From Pseudomonas trivialis (lineage in GTDB: Bacteria > Pseudomonadota > Gammaproteobacteria > Pseudomonadales > Pseudomonadaceae): 64,000 nucleotides of DNA. The position numbers and the translations under genes were made by a program. The first letter of the stretch is position 1. Every line of letters begins with the position of its first letter. This document shows positions 52,027-63,346 of this stretch, one piece after another. The DNA lies in contig NZ_JYLK01000001.1 of the NCBI RefSeq assembly GCF_001439805.1, positions 248,001-312,000 of the forward strand, read 5' to 3'. The notes under the pieces are model-generated. The model saw nothing but the letters and a program-made list of their open reading frames with translations. It searched no databases and was not told the origin of the DNA.

Positions 52027-52050
52027 TGTGGGAGGGGGCTTGCTCCCACA
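52027..52050. repeat. REP hairpin between convergent genes
   Basis: tgtgggaggg...ctcccaca is flanked by aaaaaa and tttt, so the hairpin could terminate transcription on both strands. It lies between the convergent epimerase (ends 52009) and lipoprotein (ends 52075) genes. Confidence 0.85.
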
Positions 52051-52074
52051 TTTTGATTCGAGCTTTGGGGGTTG

Positions 52075-52818
52075 TTACTTTTCGAGCAACCATTGGCGAG
52101 GGCCAGGGGTAAACGACGGTACTTCGTCCGCTTGCGCCGTATTCACCGCTTGGAATATCTCAAGCTGCTTGCCCTTGCGCGCAAAAATCCACGGGTTGCC
52201 CTGGCCGTTCAGTTGCAGCCAGATGCTGTCGTAGCCGCCGCTCATCGAAGCGCAGTCGCCTGCCAGGCACAGCGAGTAACGGTCGACACCGGGCAAGCCG
52301 ACAACCTTGCCGTCCGCCTGGAACTGCACCGTGGCGCCGTCGCCGAAGCCGTCGGTGATTTTCCAGTCGCCGCCCATATAGGCCCCATACAGGGCGCGTT
52401 CGAAGTTGGCGCCCAGTGGCGCGCCTTCCGGCGCAGGGTCCTTGGCGCGGGCAAACAGCTGCTCGGGTTCATTGTCGTTGGCCACTTGCAGCAGTTGCCG
52501 GCCTTTGCGCTTGAGTTCGGTGGCGGAGCTGCCGTAAAAGTCCACGCTCCAGGTGCCGGATTTCTCGCCGGCCAATTTGCCTTCAGCCACTTCAAAACCG
52601 TTGTAATAACGCGCCTGCGCGGCCTTGGTGTTGATCTCCCATTCGAGGTTCGGGCCAAAGCGCTGCAACGCTTCACGCAAAGGGCCGCCCTTGGCTGCTG
52701 CGTCGATGGCGACCTGATTGATCCAGGTGCCGCTCACATCCCTGTCGGCGGGATTGCTGGCGCAGCCGCCGAGCAACAAGGCGAGCAACGAAGAGGTTAC
52801 AAGCGCTTTGCGCATCAT
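52075..52818 (-). CDS. Predicted lipoprotein of unknown function
   Basis: This 247-residue precursor has a lipoprotein signal (ALVTSSLLALLLGGCASNP, lipobox LGGC). The mature part is mostly beta-like with SGTWINQV, GTWSVDFYGSSATELKRKGRQ split, YSLCLAGDCASM and NGQGNPWIFARKGKQLEIFQ, which suggest a lipocalin-like or META-type small-molecule fold, but I do not recognise the family. Two adjacent ATGs (52818 and 52815) are possible starts after an aagga ribosome site. ridA lies upstream on the same strand. Confidence 0.78.
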   Translation of the reverse strand: MMRKALVTSSLLALLLGGCASNPADRDVSGTWINQVAIDAAAKGGPLREALQRFGPNLEWEINTKAAQARYYNGFEVAEGKLAGEKSGTWSVDFYGSSATELKRKGRQLLQVANDNEPEQLFARAKDPAPEGAPLGANFERALYGAYMGGDWKITDGFGDGATVQFQADGKVVGLPGVDRYSLCLAGDCASMSGGYDSIWLQLNGQGNPWIFARKGKQLEIFQAVNTAQADEVPSFTPGPRQWLLEK

Positions 52819-52870
52819 GAAATCCTTCTGAAACGAGGTCGGCGCAGCCTGTGCGGGCTGCGCCGGGTGT

Positions 52871-53251
52871 TTATTCGATGACCAGGATCGCGTCCATTTC
52901 GACCTGTGCGCCCTTTGGCAGGGCAGCAACGCCGATGGCCGCGCGTGCCGGGTAAGGCTGTTCGAAATACTTGCCCATGATCTCGTTGACCTTGGCGAAG
53001 TGGCTCAGGTCGGTGAGGAAGATGTTCAGTTTGACGATGTCCTTGAACGAACCGCCTGCGGCTTCGGCCACGGACTTGAGGTTTTCGAACACCTGTACGG
53101 TCTGTGCTTCGAAGCCTTCAACCAGTTCCATGGTTTTTGGGTCCAGCGGAATCTGCCCGGACATATAGACGGTATTGCCCGCCTTGATCGCCTGGGAGTA
53201 GGTGCCGATGGCGGCCGGGGCTTTGTCGCTGGTGATTACGGTCTTGGTCAT
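52871..53251 (-). CDS. ridA: Reactive enamine/imine deaminase RidA
   Basis: RidA hydrolyses reactive 2-aminoacrylate and other enamines formed by PLP enzymes, preventing damage. The 126-residue protein has the family start [21 protein letters not shown] and the active-site arginine region [20 protein letters not shown] with the conserved C-terminal glutamate. It lies 24 bp after spoT on the same strand, an association common in gamma-proteobacteria. Confidence 0.94.
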   Translation of the reverse strand: MTKTVITSDKAPAAIGTYSQAIKAGNTVYMSGQIPLDPKTMELVEGFEAQTVQVFENLKSVAEAAGGSFKDIVKLNIFLTDLSHFAKVNEIMGKYFEQPYPARAAIGVAALPKGAQVEMDAILVIE

Positions 53252-53275
53252 GTGTGACTCCTTGTTAGAGGTGGG

Positions 53276-55381
53276 TTAGGCACGCATACGGGTGATGCGG
53301 ATAACCCCGATCAAAGCGCGCAGCTTTTTGATCACGCGGGCCAGGTGCACGCGGTCGTGCACACTGACCACCAACTGGACCACGCTGATGCGGCCATCGC
53401 GCTCGTCCATGCTGATTTTTTCAATATTGCCGTCGGCCGCGTTGACGCTGCTGGCCAGCAGCGCGATCAGGCCGCGCTGGTGTTCCAGCTCAACGCGCAG
53501 CTCGACATTGAATTCGCCGGTGACGTCCTTGGCCCACGAGAGCTGGATGCATTTTTCCGGGTTGTGGCGGATTTCGGTGATGTTGCGGCAGTTGTCCAGG
53601 TGCACCACCATGCCTTTGCCTGCCGACAGGTGCCCAACAATCGGGTCGCCCGGGATCGGCGTGCAGCATTTGGCATAGCTGAGCACCAGGCCCTCGGTGC
53701 CACGAATCGCCAGCGGGCCTTCGGGGCTTGGCAGCTGTTCGCCTTCGCCGAGCAGGCGACGGGCGACCACATAGGCCATGCGATTACCCAGGCCGATATC
53801 TTCCAGCAGGTCTTCGATGGTTTCCTGGCGATACTCGTGGAGCATCGCTTGCACCCGCTCGTGCGCGATCTTGTCCAGGGCGCTGTCGAAACCGTTGAGC
53901 ACCTTGTTCAGCAGGCGTTCGCCCAGGCTGATCGACTCGGAACGACGTTGCAGCTTCAGCGCGTGGCGGATGTGCGTGCGCGCCTTGCCGGTGACCACGA
54001 AGTTGAGCCACGCCGGGTTCGGGCGGGCGCCCGGTGCGCTGACGATCTCCACCGTGGAGCCACTTTGCAGCGGTTCGGACAGCGGTGCGAGACGACGATT
54101 GATCCGACAGGCAATGCAGCTGTTGCCGACGTCGGTGTGCACCGCGTAGGCAAAGTCGACCGCCGTGGAGCCTTTGGGCAGCTCCATGATGCGGCCTTTG
54201 GGCGTGAACACGTAGACCTCATCCGGGAACAGGTCGATCTTCACGCTTTCAATGAATTCCAGGGAGTTGCCGGCCCGTTGCTGCATTTCCAGCACGCCCT
54301 TGACCCACTGACGGGCGCGGGCATGGGTACCTTTGGGCTGCTCGTCGCCGCTGGACTTGTACAGCCAGTGGGCGGCGATGCCGTTGTTGGCCATTTCTTC
54401 CATTTCGCGGGTGCGGATCTGGATCTCGATCGGCACGCCATGCATACCGAACAGCGTGGTATGCAGCGATTGGTAGCCGTTGGCCTTGGGAATTGCGATG
54501 TAGTCCTTGAAGCGGCCCGGCAAGGGTTTGTACAAATTATGTACAGCGCCGAGCACGCGGTAGCAGGTGTCGACCTTGTCAACGATGATGCGGAACGCGT
54601 ACACGTCCATGATCTCGTTGAAGGCCCGACGCTTGCCGCGCATCTTCTTGTAGATGCCGTAGATGTGCTTTTGCCGCCCGCTGACTTCGCCCTCGATCTC
54701 GTCGATGGCCAGGCAATGGCTCAGGGACTCTTCGATCTTGTTGACGATTTCCTTGCGGTTGCCCCGGGCGCGCTTGACCGCCTGGTAGATGCGCGCCGAA
54801 CGCATCGGGTGCATGGCCTTGAAGCCGAGGTCTTCGAATTCGATACGAATGGCGTGCATGCCCAGCCGGTTGGCGATGGGCGCGTAGATTTCCAGGGTTT
54901 CCTTGGCGATGCGCCGGCGCTTTTCGCCGGACAGCACTTCCAGCGTGCGCATGTTGTGCAGCCGGTCGGCCAGTTTCACCAGGATGACCCGAATGTCGCG
55001 GGCCATGGCCATGGCCATTTTCTGGAAGTTTTCCGCCTGGGCTTCGGCCTTGGTCTCGAAGTTCATCTGGGTCAGTTTGCTGACCCCGTCAACCAGTTCG
55101 GCCACGGTTTCGCCAAATTGCGCATTGAGCGCTTCCTTGGCAATACCGGTGTCTTCGATCACGTCATGCAGCATCGCGGCCATCAGGCTCTGATGGTCCA
55201 TGTGCATGTCGGCAAGAATATTGGCCACCGCAAGAGGATGGGTGACATACGCCTCGCCGCTGCGTCGGCGTTGGCCGTCGTGGGCTTGTTCGGCGTAGAA
55301 ATACGCTCGGCGGACCAGGTTGACCTGGTCTGGACCGAGGTAGGCCGATAAGCGATCGGCGAGGGCGTCTATGCTCGGCAA
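53276..55381 (-). CDS. spoT: Bifunctional (p)ppGpp synthase/hydrolase SpoT
   Basis: SpoT makes and degrades the alarmone (p)ppGpp in response to carbon, iron and other stresses. The 701-residue protein has an HD hydrolase domain (about residues 20-200) with intact MLHDVIEDTG, a RelA/SpoT synthetase domain (about 235-350, with YQSLHTTLFG), a TGS domain (about 385-450) and a C-terminal ACT domain (about 625-701). The intact HD motif distinguishes it from RelA. rpoZ lies directly upstream in the same operon. Confidence 0.96.
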   Translation of the reverse strand: MPSIDALADRLSAYLGPDQVNLVRRAYFYAEQAHDGQRRRSGEAYVTHPLAVANILADMHMDHQSLMAAMLHDVIEDTGIAKEALNAQFGETVAELVDGVSKLTQMNFETKAEAQAENFQKMAMAMARDIRVILVKLADRLHNMRTLEVLSGEKRRRIAKETLEIYAPIANRLGMHAIRIEFEDLGFKAMHPMRSARIYQAVKRARGNRKEIVNKIEESLSHCLAIDEIEGEVSGRQKHIYGIYKKMRGKRRAFNEIMDVYAFRIIVDKVDTCYRVLGAVHNLYKPLPGRFKDYIAIPKANGYQSLHTTLFGMHGVPIEIQIRTREMEEMANNGIAAHWLYKSSGDEQPKGTHARARQWVKGVLEMQQRAGNSLEFIESVKIDLFPDEVYVFTPKGRIMELPKGSTAVDFAYAVHTDVGNSCIACRINRRLAPLSEPLQSGSTVEIVSAPGARPNPAWLNFVVTGKARTHIRHALKLQRRSESISLGERLLNKVLNGFDSALDKIAHERVQAMLHEYRQETIEDLLEDIGLGNRMAYVVARRLLGEGEQLPSPEGPLAIRGTEGLVLSYAKCCTPIPGDPIVGHLSAGKGMVVHLDNCRNITEIRHNPEKCIQLSWAKDVTGEFNVELRVELEHQRGLIALLASSVNAADGNIEKISMDERDGRISVVQLVVSVHDRVHLARVIKKLRALIGVIRITRMRA

Positions 55382-55441
55382 AGTGTTAACTCCTGCCGAA
55401 GGCTGTGACCCCGCGCCGTGCTACGTCGACCAGGCATAGGC

Positions 55442-55705
55442 TTAGACGGCCTCGTTGGACTCGTCCTCGAACGCTGCGAACAGCGGTTCGTCTTCAACGA
55501 TTTCGGCGTTGGCGATGAACTCGTAGCTCATCAGGCCTTCGGCGATTTCACGCAGGGCTACAACGGTAGGCTTGTCGTTTTCCCACTGGACCAGGGGCTC
55601 TTTGCCGCCAGTGGCCAGTTGACGGGCACGCTTGGTAGAGAGCATGACCAGCTCAAAGCGGTTATCCACGTGTTCTAGGCAGTCTTCAACGGTTACGCGG
55701 GCCAT
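55442..55705 (-). CDS. rpoZ: RNA polymerase omega subunit
   Basis: The 87-residue omega subunit helps assemble RNA polymerase and binds ppGpp in proteobacteria. It starts [20 protein letters not shown], a family signature, with AREIAEG-type helix [14 protein letters not shown]. The upstream in-frame extension to 55837 is not credible. It sits between gmk and spoT, the usual arrangement. Confidence 0.95.
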   Translation of the reverse strand: MARVTVEDCLEHVDNRFELVMLSTKRARQLATGGKEPLVQWENDKPTVVALREIAEGLMSYEFIANAEIVEDEPLFAAFEDESNEAV

Positions 55706-55815
55706 GGTATTCCTCGGAGCGAATGCAAGATGCGCGCTGCCCGGCTGGGCGAGCGGACTGAGCAGTTTAAAAAAACACCAGCGTTTAGGGAAGCGCTGAT
55801 TTTCGCGACACCTTC

Positions 55816-55860
55816 GCAAAACCGCTGCAAGTGCCAATGTAAGGCCCTTGCGGCGGTTTT
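55816..55860 (-). terminator. Strong hairpin between gmk and rpoZ
   Basis: A 15-bp stem (caaaaccgctgcaag with cttgcggcggttttg, one wobble pair) encloses a 15-base loop and ends in a short T run on the minus strand. It should separate gmk from rpoZ-spoT, so the latter may have their own promoter. Confidence 0.75.
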
Positions 55861-55872
55861 GGGAAGCGTCAA

Positions 55873-57367
<1,495 letters not shown>

Positions 57368-57549
57368 GGAGGTACCTCGCGTTGCAGCCCGCACACACGG
57401 GCTGATGGTTAAGAAGGCGCAGGATTGTAGCGCAGTGGGGCGGGTGCGCCCAAACCCGAGCATTCGTAACCGGATTTTAAGAAGTGCCCCGAATCGGTTC
57501 GCGGCTCTATAATGCTCGGCAGTTTTCGTCCTCAGTACAGGAATCCCCT

Positions 57550-58272
57550 ATGAAACGTCCAAGTGGTCGCGCTGCCGATCAGCTCCGCTCGATCCGCATC
57601 ACCCGCAACTACACCAAACACGCCGAGGGATCCGTACTGGTCGAGTTTGGCGATACCAAGGTGATCTGCACCGTCAGCGTCGAAAACGGCGTGCCGCGCT
57701 TCCTCAAGGGTCAGGGCCAGGGCTGGTTGACCGCCGAGTACGGCATGCTGCCGCGCGCTACCGGCGAGCGTAACCAGCGCGAAGCCAGTCGTGGCAAGCA
57801 GGGCGGGCGTACCCTGGAAATCCAGCGCCTGATTGGCCGCTCCCTGCGCGCGGCCCTGGACATGTCCAAGCTGGGCGACGTGACCCTGTACGTCGACTGC
57901 GATGTGATCCAGGCCGACGGCGGCACGCGCACCGCGTCCATCACCGGCGCCATGGTGGCCCTGGTGGATGCGCTCAAAGTCATCAAGAAGCGCGGCGGTC
58001 TCAAGGGCGGCGACCCGCTCAAGCAGATGATCGCCGCCGTGTCGGTGGGCATGTACCAGGGCGAGCCTGTGCTGGACCTGGACTACGTGGAAGACTCGGC
58101 CGCCGAGACCGACCTCAACGTGGTGATGACCAGCACCGGTGGCTTTATCGAAGTACAGGGCACCGCTGAAGGCGCGCCATTCCAGCCGGCCGAGCTGAAT
58201 GCCATGCTGGCCCTGGCCCAGAAAGGCATGACCGAGATTTTCGCACTGCAGAACGCCGCCCTGGCTGACTGA
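57550..58272 (+). CDS. rph: Ribonuclease PH
   Basis: RNase PH is the phosphate-dependent 3'-5' exonuclease that trims tRNA 3' ends. The 240-residue protein starts [20 protein letters not shown] and carries [38 protein letters not shown] (the phosphate-binding region) and [20 protein letters not shown] [20 protein letters not shown]. An upstream extension to 57484 is not credible. The catalytic region appears intact, unlike the E. coli K-12 frameshift. Confidence 0.96.
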   Translation: MKRPSGRAADQLRSIRITRNYTKHAEGSVLVEFGDTKVICTVSVENGVPRFLKGQGQGWLTAEYGMLPRATGERNQREASRGKQGGRTLEIQRLIGRSLRAALDMSKLGDVTLYVDCDVIQADGGTRTASITGAMVALVDALKVIKKRGGLKGGDPLKQMIAAVSVGMYQGEPVLDLDYVEDSAAETDLNVVMTSTGGFIEVQGTAEGAPFQPAELNAMLALAQKGMTEIFALQNAALAD

Positions 58273-58295
58273 AATCCGCCTCAAGGAGAAGCGCC

Positions 58296-58664
58296 ATGAA
58301 TGACCAGCAACTACCGGTGCCCACGCCTTCGTACGAAGTGCGCCAGGGAGCAATGTTGTGCCATCTCGCGGCGTTTCTGGGGTTCGTGTTCCCCTTCGGC
58401 AGCGTCGTGGGGCCGCTGATCCTGTGGCAGATGAAGAAGGAAGTGGACCCGTTCATTGATGACCAGGGCAAGGAAGCCTTGAATTTCCAGATCACCGTGG
58501 CCATCGCCTGGATCGTCTGCATCGTGCTGGCGTTTGCAGTCATCGGGTTTTTTCTGATGACGGCCCTGGCCGTCGCCAGTGTGGTGCTGACGATCATTGG
58601 CTCGATCAAGGCCAACAAGGGCATCGCCTATCGCTATCCCTTGACTTGGCGACTGGTCAAATAA
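58296..58664 (+). CDS. DUF4870 membrane protein
   Basis: This 122-residue protein has two or three membrane helices (about residues 20-46, 67-88 and 90-105) and the DUF4870 core LPFGSVVGPLILWQ-type FPFGSVVGPLILWQMKKEV with DQGKEALNFQITV. The function is unknown. It lies 23 bp after rph in a likely operon and ends at a bidirectional terminator shared with crc. Confidence 0.82.
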   Translation: MNDQQLPVPTPSYEVRQGAMLCHLAAFLGFVFPFGSVVGPLILWQMKKEVDPFIDDQGKEALNFQITVAIAWIVCIVLAFAVIGFFLMTALAVASVVLTIIGSIKANKGIAYRYPLTWRLVK

Positions 58665-58675
58665 TGAGCGCCCAC

Positions 58676-58705
58676 AAAAAAACCGACAGCGATGTCGGTT
58701 TTTTT
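58676..58705. terminator. Bidirectional terminator between the DUF4870 gene and crc
   Basis: aaaaaaaccgaca pairs with tgtcggttttttt around a gcga tetraloop, giving a symmetric hairpin with T runs on both strands between two convergent genes. Confidence 0.92.
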
Positions 58706-58721
58706 GTGCCTGGAAAAGACC

Positions 58722-59501
58722 TCAGATGGTCAGGGTCCAGTCGTAGTCCACGATCAGCGGCGCGTGCTGCGAGAAGCGCGGCTGACGCGGCAGGCGTGCG
58801 CTGCGAACGAACCGGCGCAGCCCCGGGGTCAGCAACTGGTAATCGAAACGCCAGCCCAGGTTGAGCATCTCGGCCTGTTCGTTGTCCGGCCACCAGCTGT
58901 ACTGATCGCCTTCACGGCTGACTTCGCGCAGGGCATCCACATAGCCCATGTTGCCGACAATCTCGTCCATCCAGGCCCGTTCCGGCGCCAGGAAGCCCGG
59001 GGATTGCTGGCTGTCGCGCCAGTTCTTGATATCCAGCTTCTGTTGCGCCACGTACAGCGAGCCACAATAAATGTACTCGCGACGTTTACGCCGCTGTTTA
59101 TCCAGGTAACGGGCGAAATCGTCCATTAGCTTGAACTTCTGGTTCAAGTCTTCATCGCCGTTCTGCCCCGAAGGGAGCAGCAAGGTCGCGATGCTGACCT
59201 TGTCGAAATCGGCTTGCAGGTAGCGCCCGTAGCGGTCGGCTGTCTCAAAGCCCAGGCCGCTGATGACCGCCTTGGGTTGCAACCGCGAGTACAAAGCCAC
59301 GCCACCTTGGGTGGGTACTTCGGCATCGCAGGCATAAAGGAAGTAGCCATCCAGTTGGAAGGCTGGGTCGTCCAGTTCAAAGGCGGAGGCGCGGGTGTCC
59401 TGCAGGCAGATGACGTCGGCATTCTGTGCTTGCAGCCAACTGAGCAAACCACGCTCGACTGCCGCCTGAATACCATTGACGTTCACACTGATGATCCGCA
59501 T
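58722..59501 (-). CDS. crc: Catabolite repression control protein Crc
   Basis: Crc acts with Hfq to repress translation of catabolic genes in Pseudomonas when preferred carbon sources are present. The 259-residue protein has the exonuclease III/AP-endonuclease fold (MRIISVNVNGIQAAVERGLL, VICLQDTRA, YSWWPD) but has lost key nuclease positions: LQET reads LQDT, GDFN reads CGSLY, and the terminal SDHxP reads SQHAP. This matches Crc rather than an active nuclease. ATG 59501 is the start. Its position next to pyrE and rph matches P. aeruginosa. Confidence 0.94.
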   Translation of the reverse strand: MRIISVNVNGIQAAVERGLLSWLQAQNADVICLQDTRASAFELDDPAFQLDGYFLYACDAEVPTQGGVALYSRLQPKAVISGLGFETADRYGRYLQADFDKVSIATLLLPSGQNGDEDLNQKFKLMDDFARYLDKQRRKRREYIYCGSLYVAQQKLDIKNWRDSQQSPGFLAPERAWMDEIVGNMGYVDALREVSREGDQYSWWPDNEQAEMLNLGWRFDYQLLTPGLRRFVRSARLPRQPRFSQHAPLIVDYDWTLTI

Positions 59502-59522
59502 AAATGGCCCCAAAAATCGCGT

Positions 59523-59539
59523 GCGTGTATGATACACGC
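59523..59539. promoter_or_regulatory. 17-bp perfect palindrome between crc and pyrE
   Basis: gcgtgtatgatacacgc is a perfect odd palindrome midway in the 82-bp divergent gap. It contains TATGAT on the plus strand and TATCAT on the minus strand, so one operator could overlap -10 elements for both genes. No good -35 is visible for either. Confidence 0.4.
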
Positions 59540-59583
59540 CGTCTACCTAATTAGCTAAATCCGTGGTATCTGAGGCTTTTTTC

Positions 59584-60228
59584 ATGCAGGCGTATCAACG
59601 CGATTTCATTCGTTTTGCCATCGATCGCGGCGTTTTGCGCTTCGGTGAGTTCACCCTGAAGTCCGGGCGCACCAGCCCCTACTTCTTCAATGCAGGCTTG
59701 TTCAACTCGGGTTCGGCCCTGGCTCAGTTGGGTCGTTTCTACGCGGCCGCCATCGTTGAAAGCGGGATTTCCTTTGACGTGCTGTTCGGCCCGGCCTACA
59801 AGGGCATCCCCCTGGCCGCCGCGACCGCCGTGGCCCTCGCCGAACACCACGGGCAGGATCTGCCTTGGTGTTTCAACCGCAAGGAGGCCAAGGCCCACGG
59901 TGAAGGTGGCAGCCTGGTGGGCGCACCGCTGACCGGCGATGTGCTGATCATCGACGACGTGATCACCGCAGGCACGGCGATCCGCGAAGTGATGCAGATC
60001 ATCGCTTCCCAGGACGGCGCCAAGGCCGCCGGCGTGCTCATCGCGCTGAACCGCCAGGAGCGCGGCAACGGCGAGTTGTCGGCCATCCAGGAAGTGGAGC
60101 GCGATTTCGGTATTCCGGTGGTAAGCATCGTGTCGCTGAATCAGGTGTTGCAGTTCCTGGAAGATGATCCGCAGCTCAAGCAGCATTTGCCGGCGGTGCG
60201 TGCATACCGCGAGCAATTCGGCGTCTGA
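59584..60228 (+). CDS. pyrE: Orotate phosphoribosyltransferase
   Basis: PyrE converts orotate and PRPP to OMP in pyrimidine synthesis. The 214-residue protein starts [21 protein letters not shown] and carries the catalytic-loop segment [20 protein letters not shown] and the PRPP-binding motif [16 protein letters not shown]. It is divergent from crc, as in other Pseudomonas. Confidence 0.96.
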   Translation: MQAYQRDFIRFAIDRGVLRFGEFTLKSGRTSPYFFNAGLFNSGSALAQLGRFYAAAIVESGISFDVLFGPAYKGIPLAAATAVALAEHHGQDLPWCFNRKEAKAHGEGGSLVGAPLTGDVLIIDDVITAGTAIREVMQIIASQDGAKAAGVLIALNRQERGNGELSAIQEVERDFGIPVVSIVSLNQVLQFLEDDPQLKQHLPAVRAYREQFGV

Positions 60229-60256
60229 CACCGATAGCTCTGTGTCAGAAAGATAA

Positions 60257-60279
60257 TGTGGGAGGGGCTTGCTCCCACA
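60257..60279. repeat. REP hairpin between convergent pyrE and argB
   Basis: tgtgggaggggcttgctcccaca forms a short hairpin with A/T flanks and lies in the 69-bp gap between the two stop codons, where it can act on both transcripts. Confidence 0.85.
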
Positions 60280-60297
60280 TTTTGATTACGGCGTTGT

Positions 60298-61203
<906 letters not shown>

Positions 61204-61223
61204 TCAGGGCTCCGGGCAAAAAA

Positions 61224-62621
61224 TCAGAACGGTAATTGGAGATCAGGGGCAACACGTTTCAACTGGGCGTGGAACACGTCCTTGATGCGCTGCAACTCAG
61301 CCTCGGTATCCGCCTCGAAACGCAGGACCAGCACCGGCGTGGTGTTGGACGCGCGAACCAGGCCCCAGCCTTTGGCGTAATCGACTCGCACACCATCAAT
61401 GGTGGTCAGGTTGGCGCCTTCGCCCCATTGTGCATCGTGCAATGTGTCAATGATGCTGAATTTGCTCTCCTCGGTCACATGGATATTGATCTCTGGCGTG
61501 GAAATATCATTCGGGAAGGTCTGAAACAGCTCTTCGCAGGTGGATTTTTCCTTGCTGAGGATCTCCAGCAGACGCGCAGCGCTGTAGATGCCGTCGTCAA
61601 ACCCGAACCAGCGCTCCTTGAAGAACACATGGCCACTCATTTCGCCGGCGAGCAGAGCGCCGGTTTCCTTCATTTTCTTTTTGATCAACGAATGACCGGT
61701 CTTCCACATGAGCGGACGACCGCCGTATTCCTTGATCAGCGGCGTCAGGCGGCGGGTGCATTTGACGTCGAAGATGATCTCGGCGCCAGGGTTGCGCGCC
61801 ACTACGTCGCGGGCGAACAGCATCAGCAGGCGGTCCGGAAACACGATCTCGCCGGTTTCAGTCACCACACCGACACGGTCGCCGTCACCGTCAAAGGCCA
61901 GGCCCACATCGGCGCCGACTTCCTTGACCTTGGCGATCAGGTCCACCAGGTTTTCAGGTTTGCCCGGGTCCGGGTGATGGTTGGGGAAGTGGCCATCGAC
62001 GTCGCAGAACAGCGGGATCACTTCGCAGTTCAGCGCTTCGAGCAGTTGCGGGGCGATTACGCCGGCCGCGCCGTTGCCGCAGTCCACCACTACCTTGAGG
62101 CGGCGTGCGAGTTTGACGTCACGGGTGATTTCATCGGAGTAGCGCTGCAGGATGTCGACCCGGGTGATGCTGCCCTGGCCGCTGGTCAGGTCATTGGTCT
62201 TCAGGCGCGTGTGCAGGGCCTGGATCTGTTCGTTGGCCAGGGTGTCGCCGGCAATGACAATCTTGAAGCCGTTGTAGTCGGACGGGTTGTGGCTGCCGGT
62301 CAGCATCACGCCGGATTTGCCGGCCAGTACGTTGGCCGCGTAGTACAGCGCTGGCGTGGGCACCAGGCCGACGTCACTCACATGGCAGCCGCTGTCGGCC
62401 AGGCCCTGGATCAGTTGCTCCACCATCTCCGGGCCGGACAAGCGCCCATCGCGGCCCACCGACACGTTCGGCTCGCCCTGGGCCAGGCTCTGGGCGCCGA
62501 TGGCGCGGCCGATCCAATAGGCGGTTTCGGCGGTCAGGGTCTTGGGCACAACGCCACGAATGTCGTAGGCGCGGAAGATGCTGTCGGGAAAGGTCGGGGC
62601 GACGCGGGGTGCGGTACTCAT
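61224..62621 (-). CDS. algC: Phosphomannomutase/phosphoglucomutase AlgC
   Basis: AlgC interconverts mannose- and glucose-1/6-phosphates for alginate, LPS and rhamnolipid precursors. The 465-residue protein has the phosphoserine loop TGSHNPSDYNGFK (Ser110), the metal-binding DGDGDR loop (GLAFDGDGDRVGVV), the sugar-binding GEMSGHVFFKERWF loop and a C-terminal phosphate-binding RASNTTPVLVLRFEA. I chose ATG 62621 (MSTAPRVAPTFP) because it matches the P. aeruginosa start and has a ggag site upstream; ATG 62639 is an alternative. argB follows. Confidence 0.95.
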   Translation of the reverse strand: MSTAPRVAPTFPDSIFRAYDIRGVVPKTLTAETAYWIGRAIGAQSLAQGEPNVSVGRDGRLSGPEMVEQLIQGLADSGCHVSDVGLVPTPALYYAANVLAGKSGVMLTGSHNPSDYNGFKIVIAGDTLANEQIQALHTRLKTNDLTSGQGSITRVDILQRYSDEITRDVKLARRLKVVVDCGNGAAGVIAPQLLEALNCEVIPLFCDVDGHFPNHHPDPGKPENLVDLIAKVKEVGADVGLAFDGDGDRVGVVTETGEIVFPDRLLMLFARDVVARNPGAEIIFDVKCTRRLTPLIKEYGGRPLMWKTGHSLIKKKMKETGALLAGEMSGHVFFKERWFGFDDGIYSAARLLEILSKEKSTCEELFQTFPNDISTPEINIHVTEESKFSIIDTLHDAQWGEGANLTTIDGVRVDYAKGWGLVRASNTTPVLVLRFEADTEAELQRIKDVFHAQLKRVAPDLQLPF

Positions 62622-62848
62622 CGCGGGGGGAATCTCCATAAGAAAGGGGCAAAGCTGGCCTTTAACTGACTGACCGGCAGGCTCAAACTGAAGGGTATGA
62701 CGGCGTTTTCGGCGGGGAGTTCGTAGTGCAAAAAGGCCATCGGCGTGTGGGCTTCCGCCTTATTAAAGCGTAATGCTTTGATTTTGCTGAGAAAATCTCG
62801 CCGGTTAAAACTGCGTATTCTTCATTCTGAAAAGCCATGCGGTGGCGT

Positions 62849-62874
62849 CTGGCCGGATAAACGCATCCGGCCAG
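62849..62874. terminator. Perfect 10-bp hairpin between dut and algC
   Basis: ctggccggat and atccggccag form a perfect inverted repeat around a 6-base loop, 11 bp beyond the dut stop codon. There is no T run on either strand, so it may be a processing or stability hairpin or a weak terminator that separates algC from coaBC-dut. Confidence 0.55.
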
Positions 62875-62885
62875 GTTCAGCTTAG

Positions 62886-63341
62886 TCAGTGGCTGCCGGA
62901 ATGCCCAAAACCACCTGCGCCGCGTTGTGTTTCGTCAAATTCCTCGACCAGTTCGAATTGCGCCTGCACCACGGGCACCAGCACCAGTTGGGCGATGCGC
63001 TCGCCCACGGCAATGTTGAACGCGGTCTGGCCGCGGTTCCAGCACGACACCATCAGTTCACCCTGGTAGTCAGAGTCGATCAGGCCCACCAGGTTGCCCA
63101 GCACGATGCCGTGTTTGTGGCCAAGGCCCGAGCGCGGCAGGATCAGCGCGGCCAGACCCGGGTCGCCCACGTAGATCGACAGGCCGGTAGGAATCAGGAT
63201 CGTCTGGCCAGGTTCGAGAACGGTGTCCTGCTTGAGCATGGCGCGCAGGTCCAGGCCGGCTGAACCGGGAGTGGCGTAGGCGGGCAGCGGGAAGTCGGTG
63301 CCGAGGCGGGGGTCGAGGATCTTGGCTTGCAAAGCGTGCAT
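62886..63341 (-). CDS. dut: dUTP diphosphatase
   Basis: Dut hydrolyses dUTP to dUMP, preventing uracil in DNA and feeding dTMP synthesis. The 151-residue trimeric-type enzyme has all five motifs, including [43 protein letters not shown] and the C-terminal [10 protein letters not shown]. It starts 5 bp after the coaBC stop on the same strand, the classic coaBC-dut arrangement. Confidence 0.96.
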   Translation of the reverse strand: MHALQAKILDPRLGTDFPLPAYATPGSAGLDLRAMLKQDTVLEPGQTILIPTGLSIYVGDPGLAALILPRSGLGHKHGIVLGNLVGLIDSDYQGELMVSCWNRGQTAFNIAVGERIAQLVLVPVVQAQFELVEEFDETQRGAGGFGHSGSH

Positions 63342-63346
63342 GGAAA

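Noticed and set aside
58722..59501. Exonuclease III / AP endonuclease
   Set aside because: Key catalytic motifs are altered and the neighbourhood (rph, pyrE) is that of crc.
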